From Scleromitrula shiraiana (lineage: Eukaryota > Ascomycota > Leotiomycetes > Helotiales > Sclerotiniaceae): a stretch of DNA of 64,000 bases. The notes under the pieces were generated by a model. The model was not told the DNA's origin and did no database searches. It saw only the letters and a list, made by a program, of their open reading frames with translations. Shown in pieces: positions 35,782 to 46,421 of this stretch; positions within the stretch are counted from its first letter, which is position 1; each line of letters starts with the position of its first letter. The stretch is taken from assembly GCA_028455995.1 (NCBI GenBank), contig JABELC010000001.1:1972501-2036500 (forward strand), written 5' to 3'. The position numbers were made by a program, and so were the translations under genes.

Positions 35782-36615
35782 TTGATAGTGCATCTAATAA
35801 TGTAGCCCCAGGTCGAGAACCATTCTTATACCAAGGACTCTTAGACGATGGCACAAGGAAGTTATCCCCATTAGTCGCAGAGACGGGGATTATGGGAATA
35901 CTGGTACCAATTTAGCATATTATTCAAGACTAGACTAATATACATACCTGCTGATATTTTTACCTGAGAGAAGAAGGAAGTTTATAAGCCTCTCCTTGCA
36001 TTGGGTGAACAGCAAATATGACCACTTATGTTCATCCCTGTATAGAATTAGAGTGATAGCAAATAAGAAAATCAACAATTTCAACTAACATCTTGTTCAC
36101 CATAACGATAATACTCTGTGTTTCCTTCAAGGCCGCGTCTAATCGCAAATCCCAACTCAAACTTTGGAGTGATACGTCCGGAGTCACCGTAATAATCGTG
36201 CAATCTGCACTTTTTTTATCGATGGAGTCTATAATAAGTCAATAACCCAGTATTTCACCAACTCCAGTTCAACAACTAATGGTAGATACATACCAATAAT
36301 ACTAACATGACAATTTGGAATATCAAAGCTTGGGGTCACTCCACGAGAAACAAGTTTGCTGAACACCAGACAATATCTCGCCAATTTCTCTTGTTGGGAT
36401 AGCTCCATTAAGCCCATGGGAATGCCACCAAACTAAGAATTCGAATTAGTATAAGAAGGGTAGATATCTAGGAGATGCAAACGAACCAATGAAAGAATAC
36501 GTTGTAACGTTGCTGTCTTTCCGCTCCCTCTTAAACCGGAAACCTTGAGTGTTTTTGTGTTGAGTGGCATCTGTGTCGTGTGTATGAGATTGTTGAACTG
36601 GGTTCCTAGATCCAT
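35765..36615 (-). CDS. Divergent eEF1A-like GTPase-domain protein lacking G3 and domains II/III
   Basis: Five exons on the minus strand (36615-36487, 36432-36294, 36228-36090, 36037-35948, 35900-35765) give 210 residues that align along the eEF1A G domain. The P-loop is GLRGSGKT (27-34), followed by FGGI. A switch-I-like RGVTPSFDI precedes HVSIID. ADCTIITV follows, then NKMDEHKW (G4, 134-141), SATNGDN (G5, 173-179), SPWYK and ATLLDAL. The DAPGH (G3) region with the following helix, about 17 residues, is missing. The protein stops just after the G domain, so domains II and III are absent. All four introns have consensus sites and keep frame, which argues for an expressed gene. GTP binding is plausible; normal hydrolysis or tRNA delivery is not. 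Confidence 0.75.
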
Positions 36616-37493
36616 GCTCGCTAGAGGATAGTTTTATATTCCTTTCGTTTTAAAGATACGAAGATAATAATAAGATCTATATGTATAGAGTGCATGCTTG
36701 TAGAAGAAAGTGAATATATGGATAAATTACCTCCGGAAATAAGAAATTACTTTGTAAACAAGACTGACCTCGGGGAAGGAAGGAAGGCGCAAACAATCAC
36801 TAGACACATATGCTCTCGTCCAAAGGGTATGAAGTGAATACACCTACTTAGGTGGGCCACAGCTTGAGAGGGTGCTACACCCATCCCATCTATACTGCAG
36901 CCTATAGAGAAGCATTTTGGACTTTAATGCCACTCTATCGATATCAACCAACTGTATTGCGTATTCAGTTCTGAACCGGATGAGTCCAATTTCAATTATT
37001 GGCTATCGTTATTGAACATTTTGCCTGGTGAATATCTGTAGCTGTGATATCGTAGACGAGAGATCGAATTCTAATATAATATTTCTACTGGTGGGGCGTT
37101 TGGTAAGAATAAAGGGGTCCCGAGCGAGAGGAGAGGGTGGAATAGGGCTAATGCGGGGTACACCGTCTGGTACCACCGCATAGGTACTTAGCACGTAATG
37201 CCTGTTAAATTGATATCAAATCAGCTACTCGATATTTCTAATTTTTTGTTGATTAATATTGGAACTTCCAAGCGTTCTTTTTCATTCTCATCGAATTTAC
37301 ATATACTAAACTATACTGAATCTTTCACGAAGGCAGACCTGTTCTGTTAAACAAGAGGTATTTTAGTATCCGAGATAACCGTTACGTTATCAATCCTCTC
37401 TCGAAAATCAAAGTGAGGCAAAGAAAAAAATACCATCCCCGCCATCATCCACAATACCCTCAATTCAATTCAACAACCCCCAATCATACAACC
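36616..37493. other. Divergent upstream region of eEF1A-like gene and IBA57
   Basis: 878 bp between two divergent starts. A frame at 37009-37194 has no support. Promoters for both genes are expected here, but no site was assigned. Confidence 0.45.
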
Positions 37494-38633
37494 ATGAAAA
37501 GGATATCATCTAATCTGACCGCTCAAATCGGTCCTCGATTCCATTTCCCACCATCCCGAACATCATATATATGCGCATCCTGTCTTTCCCGCACCCAAGC
37601 TTACTCCACCACCTCCTCATCTCCACCAACATCCATCCCCCCAAAAGCCTACGCGCACCTCTCCTCCCGCCGACTCATTTCCCTCCGAGGCCCAGACTCT
37701 ACAAACTATCTGCAAGCGGCAATTACAAATAATATCGACGAGAAGAGTAGGAGGACCGAGGGGTTTTATTCCGCGTTTTTGAATGCGCAGGGGAGGGTGT
37801 TGAATGATGTTTTTATATATCCGGATGGGGATGGGGATGGGAATTGGTTGGTTGAGGTTGATAGTAGGGAGGTGGAGGTTTTGGCGAAACATATTAGGAG
37901 ATATAGGTTGAGGGCGAAGTTTGAGATACGGGTTCTTGGGGAGGAGGAGAGGGGGGTTTGGAGTGTTTGGGGTGGGGAGAATGCGGTTGGGGGAGTGGGA
38001 TCTGGAGCTGGGGAGATGGGGTGTAGGGATTTGAGGGCGCCGGGGATGGGGCGGAGATTGATTATTGAGGGGGAGAGGAAACCTGATGTTGATATGGATG
38101 AGTGTTCGGAAGAGGCGTATAGGATTCGCAGATATATGATTGGGGTGGCAGAGGGCCAGAATGAGATATTGAGGGAGACGGCGCTGCCGCAGGAAAGCAA
38201 TATTGATTTGATGGGGGGAATTGATTATACGAAGGGGTGTTATATGGGACAGGAATTGACGATTCGTACGCATCATATGGGGTTGGTGAGGAAGAGGATT
38301 GTGCCGATGATGCTGTTGGGGGAGGATGGGGGAGAGTGGCCGAAGGAGGTGCAATGGAGGGGTGGGAATTTGGCGGGGAGTTTGGTGGAGAGGGGCAATA
38401 TTAAGAAGATTGGGGAGGCGGGTGGGGCGAAGGGGAGACCGGCTGGGAAATGGTTGACGGGGGTGGGGAATTTGGGGTTAGGTTTGGCTAGATTGGAGGT
38501 TATGGGGAAGTGGATGGATGGGGATGTGAATGGGAATGCCGCTGGGGATGAATTTATGGTTGATGCGAATGATCAGTCTGGGAAGCTTGTTAGAGTTAGA
38601 GCTTTTCCTCCTGCTTGGTTGGAAGAATCCTAA
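37494..38633 (+). CDS. iba57: Mitochondrial iron-sulfur assembly factor IBA57 (GcvT-like)
   Basis: Matrix protein of the ISA/IBA57 machinery that matures 4Fe-4S proteins such as aconitase and radical-SAM enzymes. A single exon gives 379 residues from ATG 37494. An in-frame ATG at 37413 would add 27 residues but spoil the Ser/Arg-rich mitochondrial presequence. Family features are AHLSSRRLISLRGPDSTNYLQ, FYSAFLNAQGRVLNDVFIY, the signature KGCYMGQELTIRTHH and the C-terminal VRAFPPAWL. Synonymous usage changes abruptly near 37738. The line at 37621 has 31 C and 5 G, and the line at 37921 has 2 C and 33 G. Confidence 0.94.
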   Translation: MKRISSNLTAQIGPRFHFPPSRTSYICASCLSRTQAYSTTSSSPPTSIPPKAYAHLSSRRLISLRGPDSTNYLQAAITNNIDEKSRRTEGFYSAFLNAQGRVLNDVFIYPDGDGDGNWLVEVDSREVEVLAKHIRRYRLRAKFEIRVLGEEERGVWSVWGGENAVGGVGSGAGEMGCRDLRAPGMGRRLIIEGERKPDVDMDECSEEAYRIRRYMIGVAEGQNEILRETALPQESNIDLMGGIDYTKGCYMGQELTIRTHHMGLVRKRIVPMMLLGEDGGEWPKEVQWRGGNLAGSLVERGNIKKIGEAGGAKGRPAGKWLTGVGNLGLGLARLEVMGKWMDGDVNGNAAGDEFMVDANDQSGKLVRVRAFPPAWLEES

Positions 38634-38893
38634 TGATTGATTTCTTTGGGGGGGTTATAAATACTTACGATCAGCAGTGGGCAGGCTTATACAATCTATA
38701 ATCTGTATATCAATATAATATCATACATATATGCAAAATGATCTGTTCTCAATCATATTCTATCTGTATTACCAACTCATAGATAATAAATAGTAATAAG
38801 TCAATCAACCAACGCCATGCTAAAGTTCAAAAGGGTATCAAATCAACCAGATATATCTCCAACATCTCCCACAAACCACCCAATCCCATCATA

Positions 38894-39856
38894 TTAAACC
38901 TCCCCACTCTCCCTCTCCCTAATTTCCTCCTCCAATCTCCTCCTCTCCGCCTCCTTCAACCTCTCCATCGTCGCCGCAAAATCACTTACACCAGCGACTC
39001 CCTTCTTCGCCGTATTAGGAGAGAAAGAAAATTTAGGTGATGAAGAGGTCGATGCTGATTTATCGTCAGTTTTCAGCCCATTAAAGATATCTGGGCGTTT
39101 AATCGGTGTTTCTTTTCCCGCGCCGTTACTGGTTTCTTTCTTTTCGGGTGATGTAGATGGGATATATATTCCGGATTTTCTAGCTTTTTTATCGGCTTTG
39201 CGTTTTGCTTTGGAGGCGGCGGCTTCAGCTATGAGACGTTCGAGTCGGGTTACTTCGTCTTCTTGTTCTTCTTCGTTTTCTTCTTCTTTATTGGTATGGG
39301 TATTTGTATTAGTAGAAACCGACGGAGAAGATTCTTTCTGTGTATGCGATTCTGGAGTAGGCATTGGAATCGGATCACTTTTAACATTCTCAGCCATCAT
39401 ACTCTGTCTCGCAGCTCTTCTCTTTCTCCCCTCTTCCGCCAACTTTCTAATCTCCCCTTGCATATCCTCATTCGCATCGTCCTCTCTCCCTCTCTTGCCT
39501 AAACCCCCCATACCACCAGCAACACCACCCCTTTCCCTCGCCTCCAAATCCTCCTTCATTTTTCTCCTCTTCCCCTCGAACAACTCTGCCGCCCTCTGTT
39601 TTTGTACTCGCGCATTTCGTTGCAAATCATATTTTGCTTTTAATTCTGCGTCTCCCAAAATTTCATTCGCAGCTTGGAATTGCTCGTATTTATCTGCGTC
39701 GAAGGCGGCTCCTACTTTATCTGGATGGTATTTGAGCGCGGTTTTTCGGTATGCTCGTCGTAGTTCGGAGGGGGTGAATGTGTCGGGGTCGAGGTTTAGG
39801 AGCGCGTAGAAGTCAATTTCGCTGGTAGTCCATCTTAGGAGATCTTCGTTGGGCAT
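38894..39856 (-). CDS. J-domain protein, Cwf23/DNAJC17-like
   Basis: A single exon of 320 residues. An N-terminal J domain (about residues 14-85: DFYALLNLDP, RRAYRKTALKYHPDK with the HPD motif, ANEILGDAELKAKYD) is followed by a long charged helical region rich in Lys, Arg and Glu. There is no zinc finger or Gly/Phe linker, so it is a type III J-protein that recruits Hsp70. The shape resembles Cwf23/DNAJC17 spliceosome-associated J-proteins, but the family assignment is inferred; I see no C-terminal RRM. The start codon lies 65 bp from a dispersed repeat (39921-40219) that therefore occupies its promoter region. Confidence 0.85.
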   Translation of the reverse strand: MPNEDLLRWTTSEIDFYALLNLDPDTFTPSELRRAYRKTALKYHPDKVGAAFDADKYEQFQAANEILGDAELKAKYDLQRNARVQKQRAAELFEGKRRKMKEDLEARERGGVAGGMGGLGKRGREDDANEDMQGEIRKLAEEGRKRRAARQSMMAENVKSDPIPMPTPESHTQKESSPSVSTNTNTHTNKEEENEEEQEDEVTRLERLIAEAAASKAKRKADKKARKSGIYIPSTSPEKKETSNGAGKETPIKRPDIFNGLKTDDKSASTSSSPKFSFSPNTAKKGVAGVSDFAATMERLKEAERRRLEEEIRERESGEV

Positions 39857-39920
39857 CTTTTTAGGTTGTGTTTGTTTTGAGATGAGATGTAAGAAAACTG
39901 GCGGATAGTTCTAGTAGGAG

Positions 39921-40219
39921 ATATCGGGTCAGGTCCCCTGACACGCCGCCTCTTCTTTATGATCTTTTATTGTTGGATCACATGTTAGATCACATGTTCA
40001 AAAGCTTGTCAAAAAGCTTAAATTCTACCCAATCAACTACTCTAAAATATCGATTTTAACCAATCAACTGCTTTAAAAAAGTGCCAAGATTCTTCCAAGG
40101 CGCTAGTAAAATCACCCTTGTATCATACCAAAAAAAAAAATGAGTAGACTCGTATAAAACCTCTCTTTTTGTAAACAAAAAGAAGAGGCACTCTCTTTTT
40201 GTAAACAAAAAGAAGAGGC
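39921..40219 (+). repeat. Dispersed repeat, copy A
   Basis: Shares near-identical sequence, same orientation, with 57768-58054. It begins with a palindrome (GTCAGG TCC CCTGAC), carries a 5' GCCTCTTCTTT whose inverse AAAGAAGAGGC lies at the 3' end, and ends in a hairpin (CTTTTTGTAAACAAAAAG). In this copy the terminal 30 bp are tandemly duplicated (40160-40189, 40190-40219). A TATAAAA lies shortly before the end. No coding capacity and no clear target-site duplication. Confidence 0.85.
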
Positions 40220-41562
40220 ATTTTGTTTCTTGAATGACAACTTTTTATTTGGCGCGCTTAGTTTTGATTCAAGCGCGTTAATAGGCGCTATTGAACACTA
40301 AATTCAGGAACCAAAATTATATAGATTCTATCATATACTAGTAACTCAAAAAACGATGAATTGCAAACTACCTACCTACCTAGGTACATCATTTATTTTT
40401 AATTATATTCATTTATTTTTTAATTATATACCTATGTAGTTTGGTCTAATACAAATAGTCTAATAGTCTCAAATTCTCATTACATAAGTAGACAATATAT
40501 AATCAAAATATCGATATGAAGACGGCGCATGAATTGATACACCACTTGATCCCTTGATCCCTTGATGATCCACTCTTTCTTTTTCTTACATATATTCGAT
40601 TGTTATATACTGGTTGTTTTTGATATTATCTTAAATCATAGGCGGTTGTAGGCTGTTGTAGGCTGTTGTAGGCCGTCATAGAATATACAAGTGATGTTTG
40701 GATTGGATATCAATGTTAATTAGACACTCATCCAACATTTCAATTTCACTTGGTAGTTCAAATGAAAACTATTAGACATTTCCTACGTTACATAATCGGT
40801 ATTATATTATATAGCTACAGATCTTAATAAATCTTAATAAATCTTGAGATCTTGTAAGTTAAAATAATGGAGAGATATAAGGGAGTTAAATATGTAATAG
40901 TATCTTCCAGTTCTGCTATTCCAAAATTTTCTTCAACCTTCACTTTCCTCAAGCTTCAAGCTTCAAGCTACAAACTTCATTCTCATTCTCATTCTTATTT
41001 TTATTATTCTTATTCTCACCCAAATCACCCCTCAAATGCTCTTTCCATATTTGGTTTTTAGCGTACTTTTATGATTTTGTCGTTCATAACCTTGAAGCTC
41101 AAGATTTTTCTCAACCTTTAATGTTTTCTTCCTTTCTTCCTTTTCTCATAATATAATAACATGTGACTCGGATTTTTATTCAACTTCTCTTCCTCTCTTC
41201 CTCTATTCCTCTCTTCCTCTATTCCTCTCTTCCTCTATTCCTCTCTTCCTCGCTTCCTCGTCGTCTATATATCTATCTCTCTACTACATACCTAGTAATT
41301 ACATTTTCAAATACAATTTACATAATAGAAGTCTGCCATTGTATGTAGTTACATCTTTACTATTCATTATCATCATATGTCCTCTTTTTAGAAACCTCTT
41401 TTTCAAATATTTTACCATGTTATCATTCTCTCATTCTTCTTGATCTTAGTAGTTGAGGTCTAACAATACAAAATTATTAATCCTTTACTATTTATTCTAC
41501 AAAATTATACTTCCTCCTTCTCAACCTTTCAAAACATCCTTGAAAATCATCCTAACAACATC
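40220..41562. other. Intergenic spacer
   Basis: AT-rich with simple repeats, for example CCTCTATTCCTCTCTT repeats at about 41194-41250. Promoter and 5' UTR of the next gene must lie at the right end. No gene supported. Confidence 0.5.
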
Positions 41563-43083
41563 ATGGGTTCCAAAGAAGCACCCCAGTCATACGATGCTAA
41601 TGCACCGGATGCTGTGTATTGGAAATTGACCTATTATTTCAGTCAAGCTCAAATACAATTAATGATGACTTTGTTAAAATCAAAACCGGATGATATTTCA
41701 TGGAAAGGTAGCTCTGGATCTTGTGCTAAAGACCGAGCATCGTCGCTGACCCACTCTTAGATCACTTTCTGGGTTTGAACAAGACTATCAAGTCAGAAGT
41801 CTCGAAGAGCGATCGTTTTGTTGATAGCGGAGAATACTGGAAAAACGAATGTGACGCATTATATCAACAGAATTTTGACCTGAAAACTCAAAATCGTGTT
41901 CTGGAACAAAAGCTTAGTATGCTTCAAGACGAGCCTTCTGAACTAGACATAAAAGACCATAGTCATCAGTTAGGATCATCACACTTGCCTTCTAGGAATT
42001 GCAACAAATGTTTGCAAGATTTCATTCCAACTGGAGATGACCAATTCGCCGAATATGACTCGACTTTTAGTGATGAGCACTTCCTTCTCAGAAGTTATAG
42101 TGAGTTTTACATCACCTCATCCCATTACATATATACAAGTTCTTGATCAAATACTAATAGGCGTAGTAACTCAAATTCTACAACATCGAAACTCTTTAGA
42201 TAATGTTTCCGGCGAGACATTCAACATCATCGATGCTTCTCTCTCTTGTCGTCGACTCATGAAATACCTCGAAGATGCACTATTCGAATGTACTGTGAAG
42301 TTCAGAAAGCTTAAAACGACCGGTGTAGACAATACAAGCATAAATTTACTCAGATGTTTACTCAACGAGATTGGTCGGAGTTTTATGTGTTGTTTTGAAA
42401 CCCTGGAGAAAAGCCGGAAGACTATTGCTGGTCGAAATTCAAACACGAATATGCCTTACCTCCTCTGTTCATTTTTCAACACTTGCTTGAAGCATTTGCA
42501 TGAACTCTGCGGATTGAATGCAAATGATTCACTCCCCCAAGAAGGCTCAGAAGTTGACGAGACTGAGGCCTATGTGGTGCCGAAACTTGTTGCACAGATG
42601 TTGGTTTACATTATCAGAACAATCGAATGGAACCCGAACAATGAATTACATAAAGATATCCTTGAGGGGATGATATGGTCAGCTCTGGATCATGCTGGAA
42701 GACTTATGTCATTGGGCATATTTGGCGAAGCTGTGGGAGATTCGAACTCTCCCGGCAATTTGAGCGAGGGCGTCACCGAACCAAGTGCGAATATCATTAG
42801 GCACGAATCTAGATACCTAGTTATGGTAGTCCAGGCAGTTTTGAAGACAGAGAAAGAGAAAAAGATTGTTAGAACCAAAGGGCTCAAAGAGACGGCACAG
42901 AAAAAGATACGGCGCACTTTGACAAATAGCGTAATCGGGGGGAACCTAGTTGGTCTAAGTATGCCCCCAGAGGTGGTGGAAGATCCCGTAGAGTTTCCGG
43001 AGCTACGAGTCCATGAAAAGTATGGAACCCCATGGTTGATGGAAACATTGTGGTCGTTGGTTGGTTGGGAAATAGAGGAGTGA
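41563..43083 (+). CDS. Hypothetical protein with coiled coil
   Basis: I do not recognise this family. Exons 41563-41707, 41761-42099 and 42140-43083 give 475 residues; both introns are very short (53 and 40 bp) but have GTAGCT and GTGAGT donors and restore frame. A short N-terminal segment (YWKLTYYFSQAQIQ) precedes a predicted coiled coil (NECDALYQQNFDLKTQNRVLEQKLSML). A CNKC motif follows. The helical C-terminal two thirds contain RRLMKYLEDALFECTVKF, LLRCLLNEIGRSFMCCFE and LVAQMLVYIIRTIEW, and the last residues are PWLMETLWSLVGWEIEE. No catalytic motif is visible and the neighbours give no hint. Confidence 0.75.
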
Positions 43084-43235
43084 ATCTGTTCCTTTGATAC
43101 ACATTATGTTTGCTCCTCTTCGGGCTGCTTGATCTACGTACTTATGTATTAGAATATTGAGTGCTTACAATCTTTTGCCCATTTTAATGCTATAAAAAGG
43201 ATTAAAAATGTAGCACATTTCATTGATTTGTTCAA

Positions 43236-44456
43236 TCAATAAGTAGCTGCCAATCTCTGAACCAAATACTCTCCCGAATTAATATCCTTATATTTTCTTT
43301 CCCCTTTATCTCCTCCATATGTCCCTTGAATAGCTTCAATCATCCGATCAAAATTCGGATTACAGAAATAGGCAATACTATACCTTGCTGGATAGATATC
43401 CCCATCTCTATTATCTTCCTTCGGCGGTGGCTCCACTACTCGATGCAACGTACTCTTTATCAGATCATTACTCCACCTTGCCAGTAAGTCACCCGCATTA
43501 ACCACCACAGTCCCCTCTACCGGTGTAGCATTCACAAATGTACCCTTTGGACTCTTCACCTGCAGTCCACCCCTATCATCCTGGAACAATAAAGTAATAC
43601 TCCCATAATCCGTATGCTCCCCTGCCCTCACCTGCAACTTATTTTCCTTCCATCCCTTCTTCTCCGTCGGAGGATAATGCAACAACCTCAGCGTATTATC
43701 ACCCCCATCGGTAAACCCATCAAAATAATCAATCGATAATCCCAGCCCAAGAGCTATAGCCCGCATCACATTAATATGTAACTCCTTACATAAATCATGA
43801 AACCTCAACATCGTCTCTTTGAACTCCTTCGCCTCAGAATCACCCGATGAAGCAGAAGGCCAATTATTAGGCAACCCATCAACGCCCTCCCTCCCAATCT
43901 CAAAACTCTCCTTCAAATCAGGAGACGAGGCTTTCAGCGCCTCCACGGCCGCCTTATCCACCAACGTGGTTGTTTTTTCTCGCCCGTGAGATACATAGCC
44001 CCGGTTGGAGAGGGGACTGGTCCATGCGAGGGAGTCTTTCTCGGCTTGGGGACGGGTGAAGAATTTGGCGGAGCTGGCGAAGGTTTCGCGGAGGGTGGAG
44101 GGGGGGATCGGGTGCTGTGTGAGGTAGATGAAGCCGGCGGTGCGGAAACCGTGGAGGATGGATTGGGCGGTTGCGAGGCGGGTGGTGGGGGTGCCGTGGA
44201 GGAAGTGGGAGAAGTTGATTATCTGGTTTGGGTTAGTGGGTGCGTGGGTGGGTGAGGGGTGTAGTTGGTTTGGTATGAGTGGAGGTGGGTGGGATGAGGA
44301 GGAGTATGTTTGAGTGTATGTATATTGAAGAGGAATGGGGAATAGAGAGAAGGATAGAGAAACCATAACTGAAATCGCTGATTCTTCTAGGAGAAAAATA
44401 ATTCTACATACCGGAATAACAAGTTCATCCTCATTAACAGCCGTTGCATGCGCCAT
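43236..44456 (-). CDS. 2-oxoglutarate/Fe(II)-dependent oxygenase (isopenicillin-N-synthase-like)
   Basis: A non-haem iron oxygenase that would couple 2-oxoglutarate decarboxylation to substrate oxidation; the substrate is unknown. Exons 44456-44412 and 44222-43236 give 343 residues. DIOX_N features are VIPIINFSHF, AGFIYLTQHPIP and NRGYVSHGREK. The double-stranded beta-helix core has His218 and Asp220 (EHTDYGSITLLFQD), His275 (STLHRVVEP) and Arg295-x-Ser297 (RYSIAYF) for 2-oxoglutarate. The 189-bp intron is in frame and stop-free, so naive translation inserts 63 low-complexity residues; splicing restores the usual N-terminus. It is divergent from an amidohydrolase gene (717 bp between starts), which may share its regulation. 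Confidence 0.92.
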   Translation of the reverse strand: MAHATAVNEDELVIPVCRIIFLLEESAISVMVSLSFSLFPIPLQYTYTQTYSSSSHPPPLIPNQLHPSPTHAPTNPNQIINFSHFLHGTPTTRLATAQSILHGFRTAGFIYLTQHPIPPSTLRETFASSAKFFTRPQAEKDSLAWTSPLSNRGYVSHGREKTTTLVDKAAVEALKASSPDLKESFEIGREGVDGLPNNWPSASSGDSEAKEFKETMLRFHDLCKELHINVMRAIALGLGLSIDYFDGFTDGGDNTLRLLHYPPTEKKGWKENKLQVRAGEHTDYGSITLLFQDDRGGLQVKSPKGTFVNATPVEGTVVVNAGDLLARWSNDLIKSTLHRVVEPPPKEDNRDGDIYPARYSIAYFCNPNFDRMIEAIQGTYGGDKGERKYKDINSGEYLVQRLAATY

Positions 44457-45173
44457 TTTTAACTGTCCTTGCTTCTCTTTTGCTTCTCGGAACGAATATT
44501 TTTATACTGAGTCGGATTCACAAACTAATATAGTTCGATCGTGGAGTTTGTATATATATGATACCCGAATGTATGTAACAAACAATACATATAACAATTC
44601 ATCCAAATTCTATCGACCCTATCCAATATCTATCAATCCAAGCATCTAAAAAAAATAAAATCGACGACGTTCCCAGCTCAAGCGGACAATGCCGTTCTCC
44701 GTTTTCGAACGGGTGTTTGGCATTTAAAGATTTTGGGGATATTCTTGAATATGTACAGTGGTATGGAAAAGGCAGGTGTGTGGTACCAAGCGGGCAAAGG
44801 AAGGGAGGGGGGTTGTTGATAAGCTTATCTTGGTGGAGTCTATGGAATGTGGAATGCACTGATTAGGTAGGAAGCTTGGCATCTGTATGAGGCTGGGTTG
44901 GTAGGTTACATGCATAGGTGGGGTTGGGAATAGAAGGGGTGGATATGGGTGGATTAGCTGGCGCGGGGTAATTGATTGATTGAACAGGTGGAAGGAAGTG
45001 GGAAGCTATTTGAATGATGATTTTGAGGGTAGTTTGGATTTTGAGGTTTTGTGTGGTTTCTTAACTTGGTTTAACTTAATATCACAAGAAACGAAATAAG
45101 AGAAATAAATAAATCTATCTGAACTACTCATCTATCCCCTTCCCACCTCACCACCCATCTACCTACCACCAAA
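44457..45173. promoter_or_regulatory. Divergent promoter region of the oxygenase/amidohydrolase pair
   Basis: 717 bp between two start codons on opposite strands. Short ORFs are chance. Individual control sites were not identified. Confidence 0.45.
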
Positions 45174-46421
45174 ATGGCAACCCAAACCTCAACCCCGATA
45201 GTAGACATCCACACGCACATCTACCCACCATCCTACATCTCGCTCCTGGAATCGCGAGATTCGATCCCGTATATTAGGAGTTTCCCGCCGTCGGATGAAC
45301 ATCGATTGGTTATTTTGCCGGCGGAGGATACGAAGAGTACGGAGAGAGGGAGGCCAATTGGGAGGGAGTAGTATGTTGATTTTTTTTTAATCATAATTGT
45401 TCACTAAAAAACAATACCCATCCATCCCCATGATACTAACCCAACAACCCAACCCATCTTTAGCTACGACATCAACTCCAAAATCTCCTTCATGAACACC
45501 CACTCAATATCCATCTCCGTAATATCCCTCGCAAACCCCTGGCTCGACTGGCTCCCCCCCACCACCGCCCTCCAAACCGCCACAACCATCAACAACGAAA
45601 TAAACACCCTCTGCAGCCAACACCCTTCCCGTCTCTACTTCTTCGGCGCCCTCCCCCTCTCCCTCCCCGTCCCCGACATCCAATCCCATATCACCCATCT
45701 CCAAACACTGCCCCTCTGTCGGGGCATCATCCTCGGAACCACCGGTCTCGGCTCCGGTCTCGACGATCCCGCGCTCCTCCCTATCCTCCAATCCCTCGCC
45801 ACCGCCAACCTCCCCATCTTCCTGCATCCGCACTACGGACTCCCGAACGAAGTCTACGGCGATCGCGCCACCGACTACGGCCACGTGCTCCCGCTGTCTC
45901 TTGGTTTCCCCATGGAAACCACCATCGCCATCACGCGCATGATCTTAGCCGGCGTATTCGACAAGATACCCACCCTGCAGATTATCCTCGCGCATAGCGG
46001 GGGTACGTTGCCGTTTCTGGCGGGGAGAATCGAGAGTTGTATTTTGCACGATGGACATCTGAAGAAAGAGGGGAAGTTGACGGAGGGGAGGAAGACGGTG
46101 TGGAGGGTGTTGAGGGAGAATATTTGGTTGGATGCGGTTGTTTATGGGGACGTGGGGGTGAGGGGGGCGGTGGGGGTTAGTGGGGGGGAGAGGGTTATGT
46201 TTGGGACTGATGCGCCGTTCTTCCCGCCGTTGGGGGATGGAGAGAAAGGGGAGGGGGAGGAGAAGGAGGAGAAGTGGTTGAGTGTGGAGTTGAATAGGGA
46301 GGCTATTGGGAGGGTTTGCGGGGTGGGTAGTGAGGAGGAAAAGGCTATTTTGGGGGGTAATGCTATTAAGCTTTTGAATCTTAAGTGGCCTGTCGATGGG
46401 GATGAGGAGGGGAATGCATGA
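45174..46421 (+). CDS. Amidohydrolase-2 family metal-dependent hydrolase/decarboxylase (ACMSD-like)
   Basis: Exons 45174-45370 and 45464-46421 give 384 residues. The TIM-barrel metal ligands are in place: HTH at residues 13-15 of IVDIHTHIYPP, FLHPHYG on a central strand, ILAHSGGTLPFL, and FGTDAPFFPP. This is the layout of ACMSD-like decarboxylases and related hydrolases; the substrate cannot be told. It lacks a signal peptide and is presumably cytosolic. Coding-strand composition flips within exon 2: the line at 45541 has 30 C and 8 G, while that at 46141 has 2 C and 37 G. It is divergent from the oxygenase gene. Confidence 0.9.

Noticed and set aside
37617..38354. 245-residue open frame antisense to IBA57
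   Set aside because: A shadow caused by strong strand composition skew; composition is Pro/His/Ile-rich without family resemblance, and the sense frame is a clear IBA57.
39939..40189. Interpretation of the dispersed repeat as a solo LTR (TG...CA ends, TATAAAA inside)
   Set aside because: Shared sequence extends outside the TG end in both copies and no 5-bp target duplication is present.
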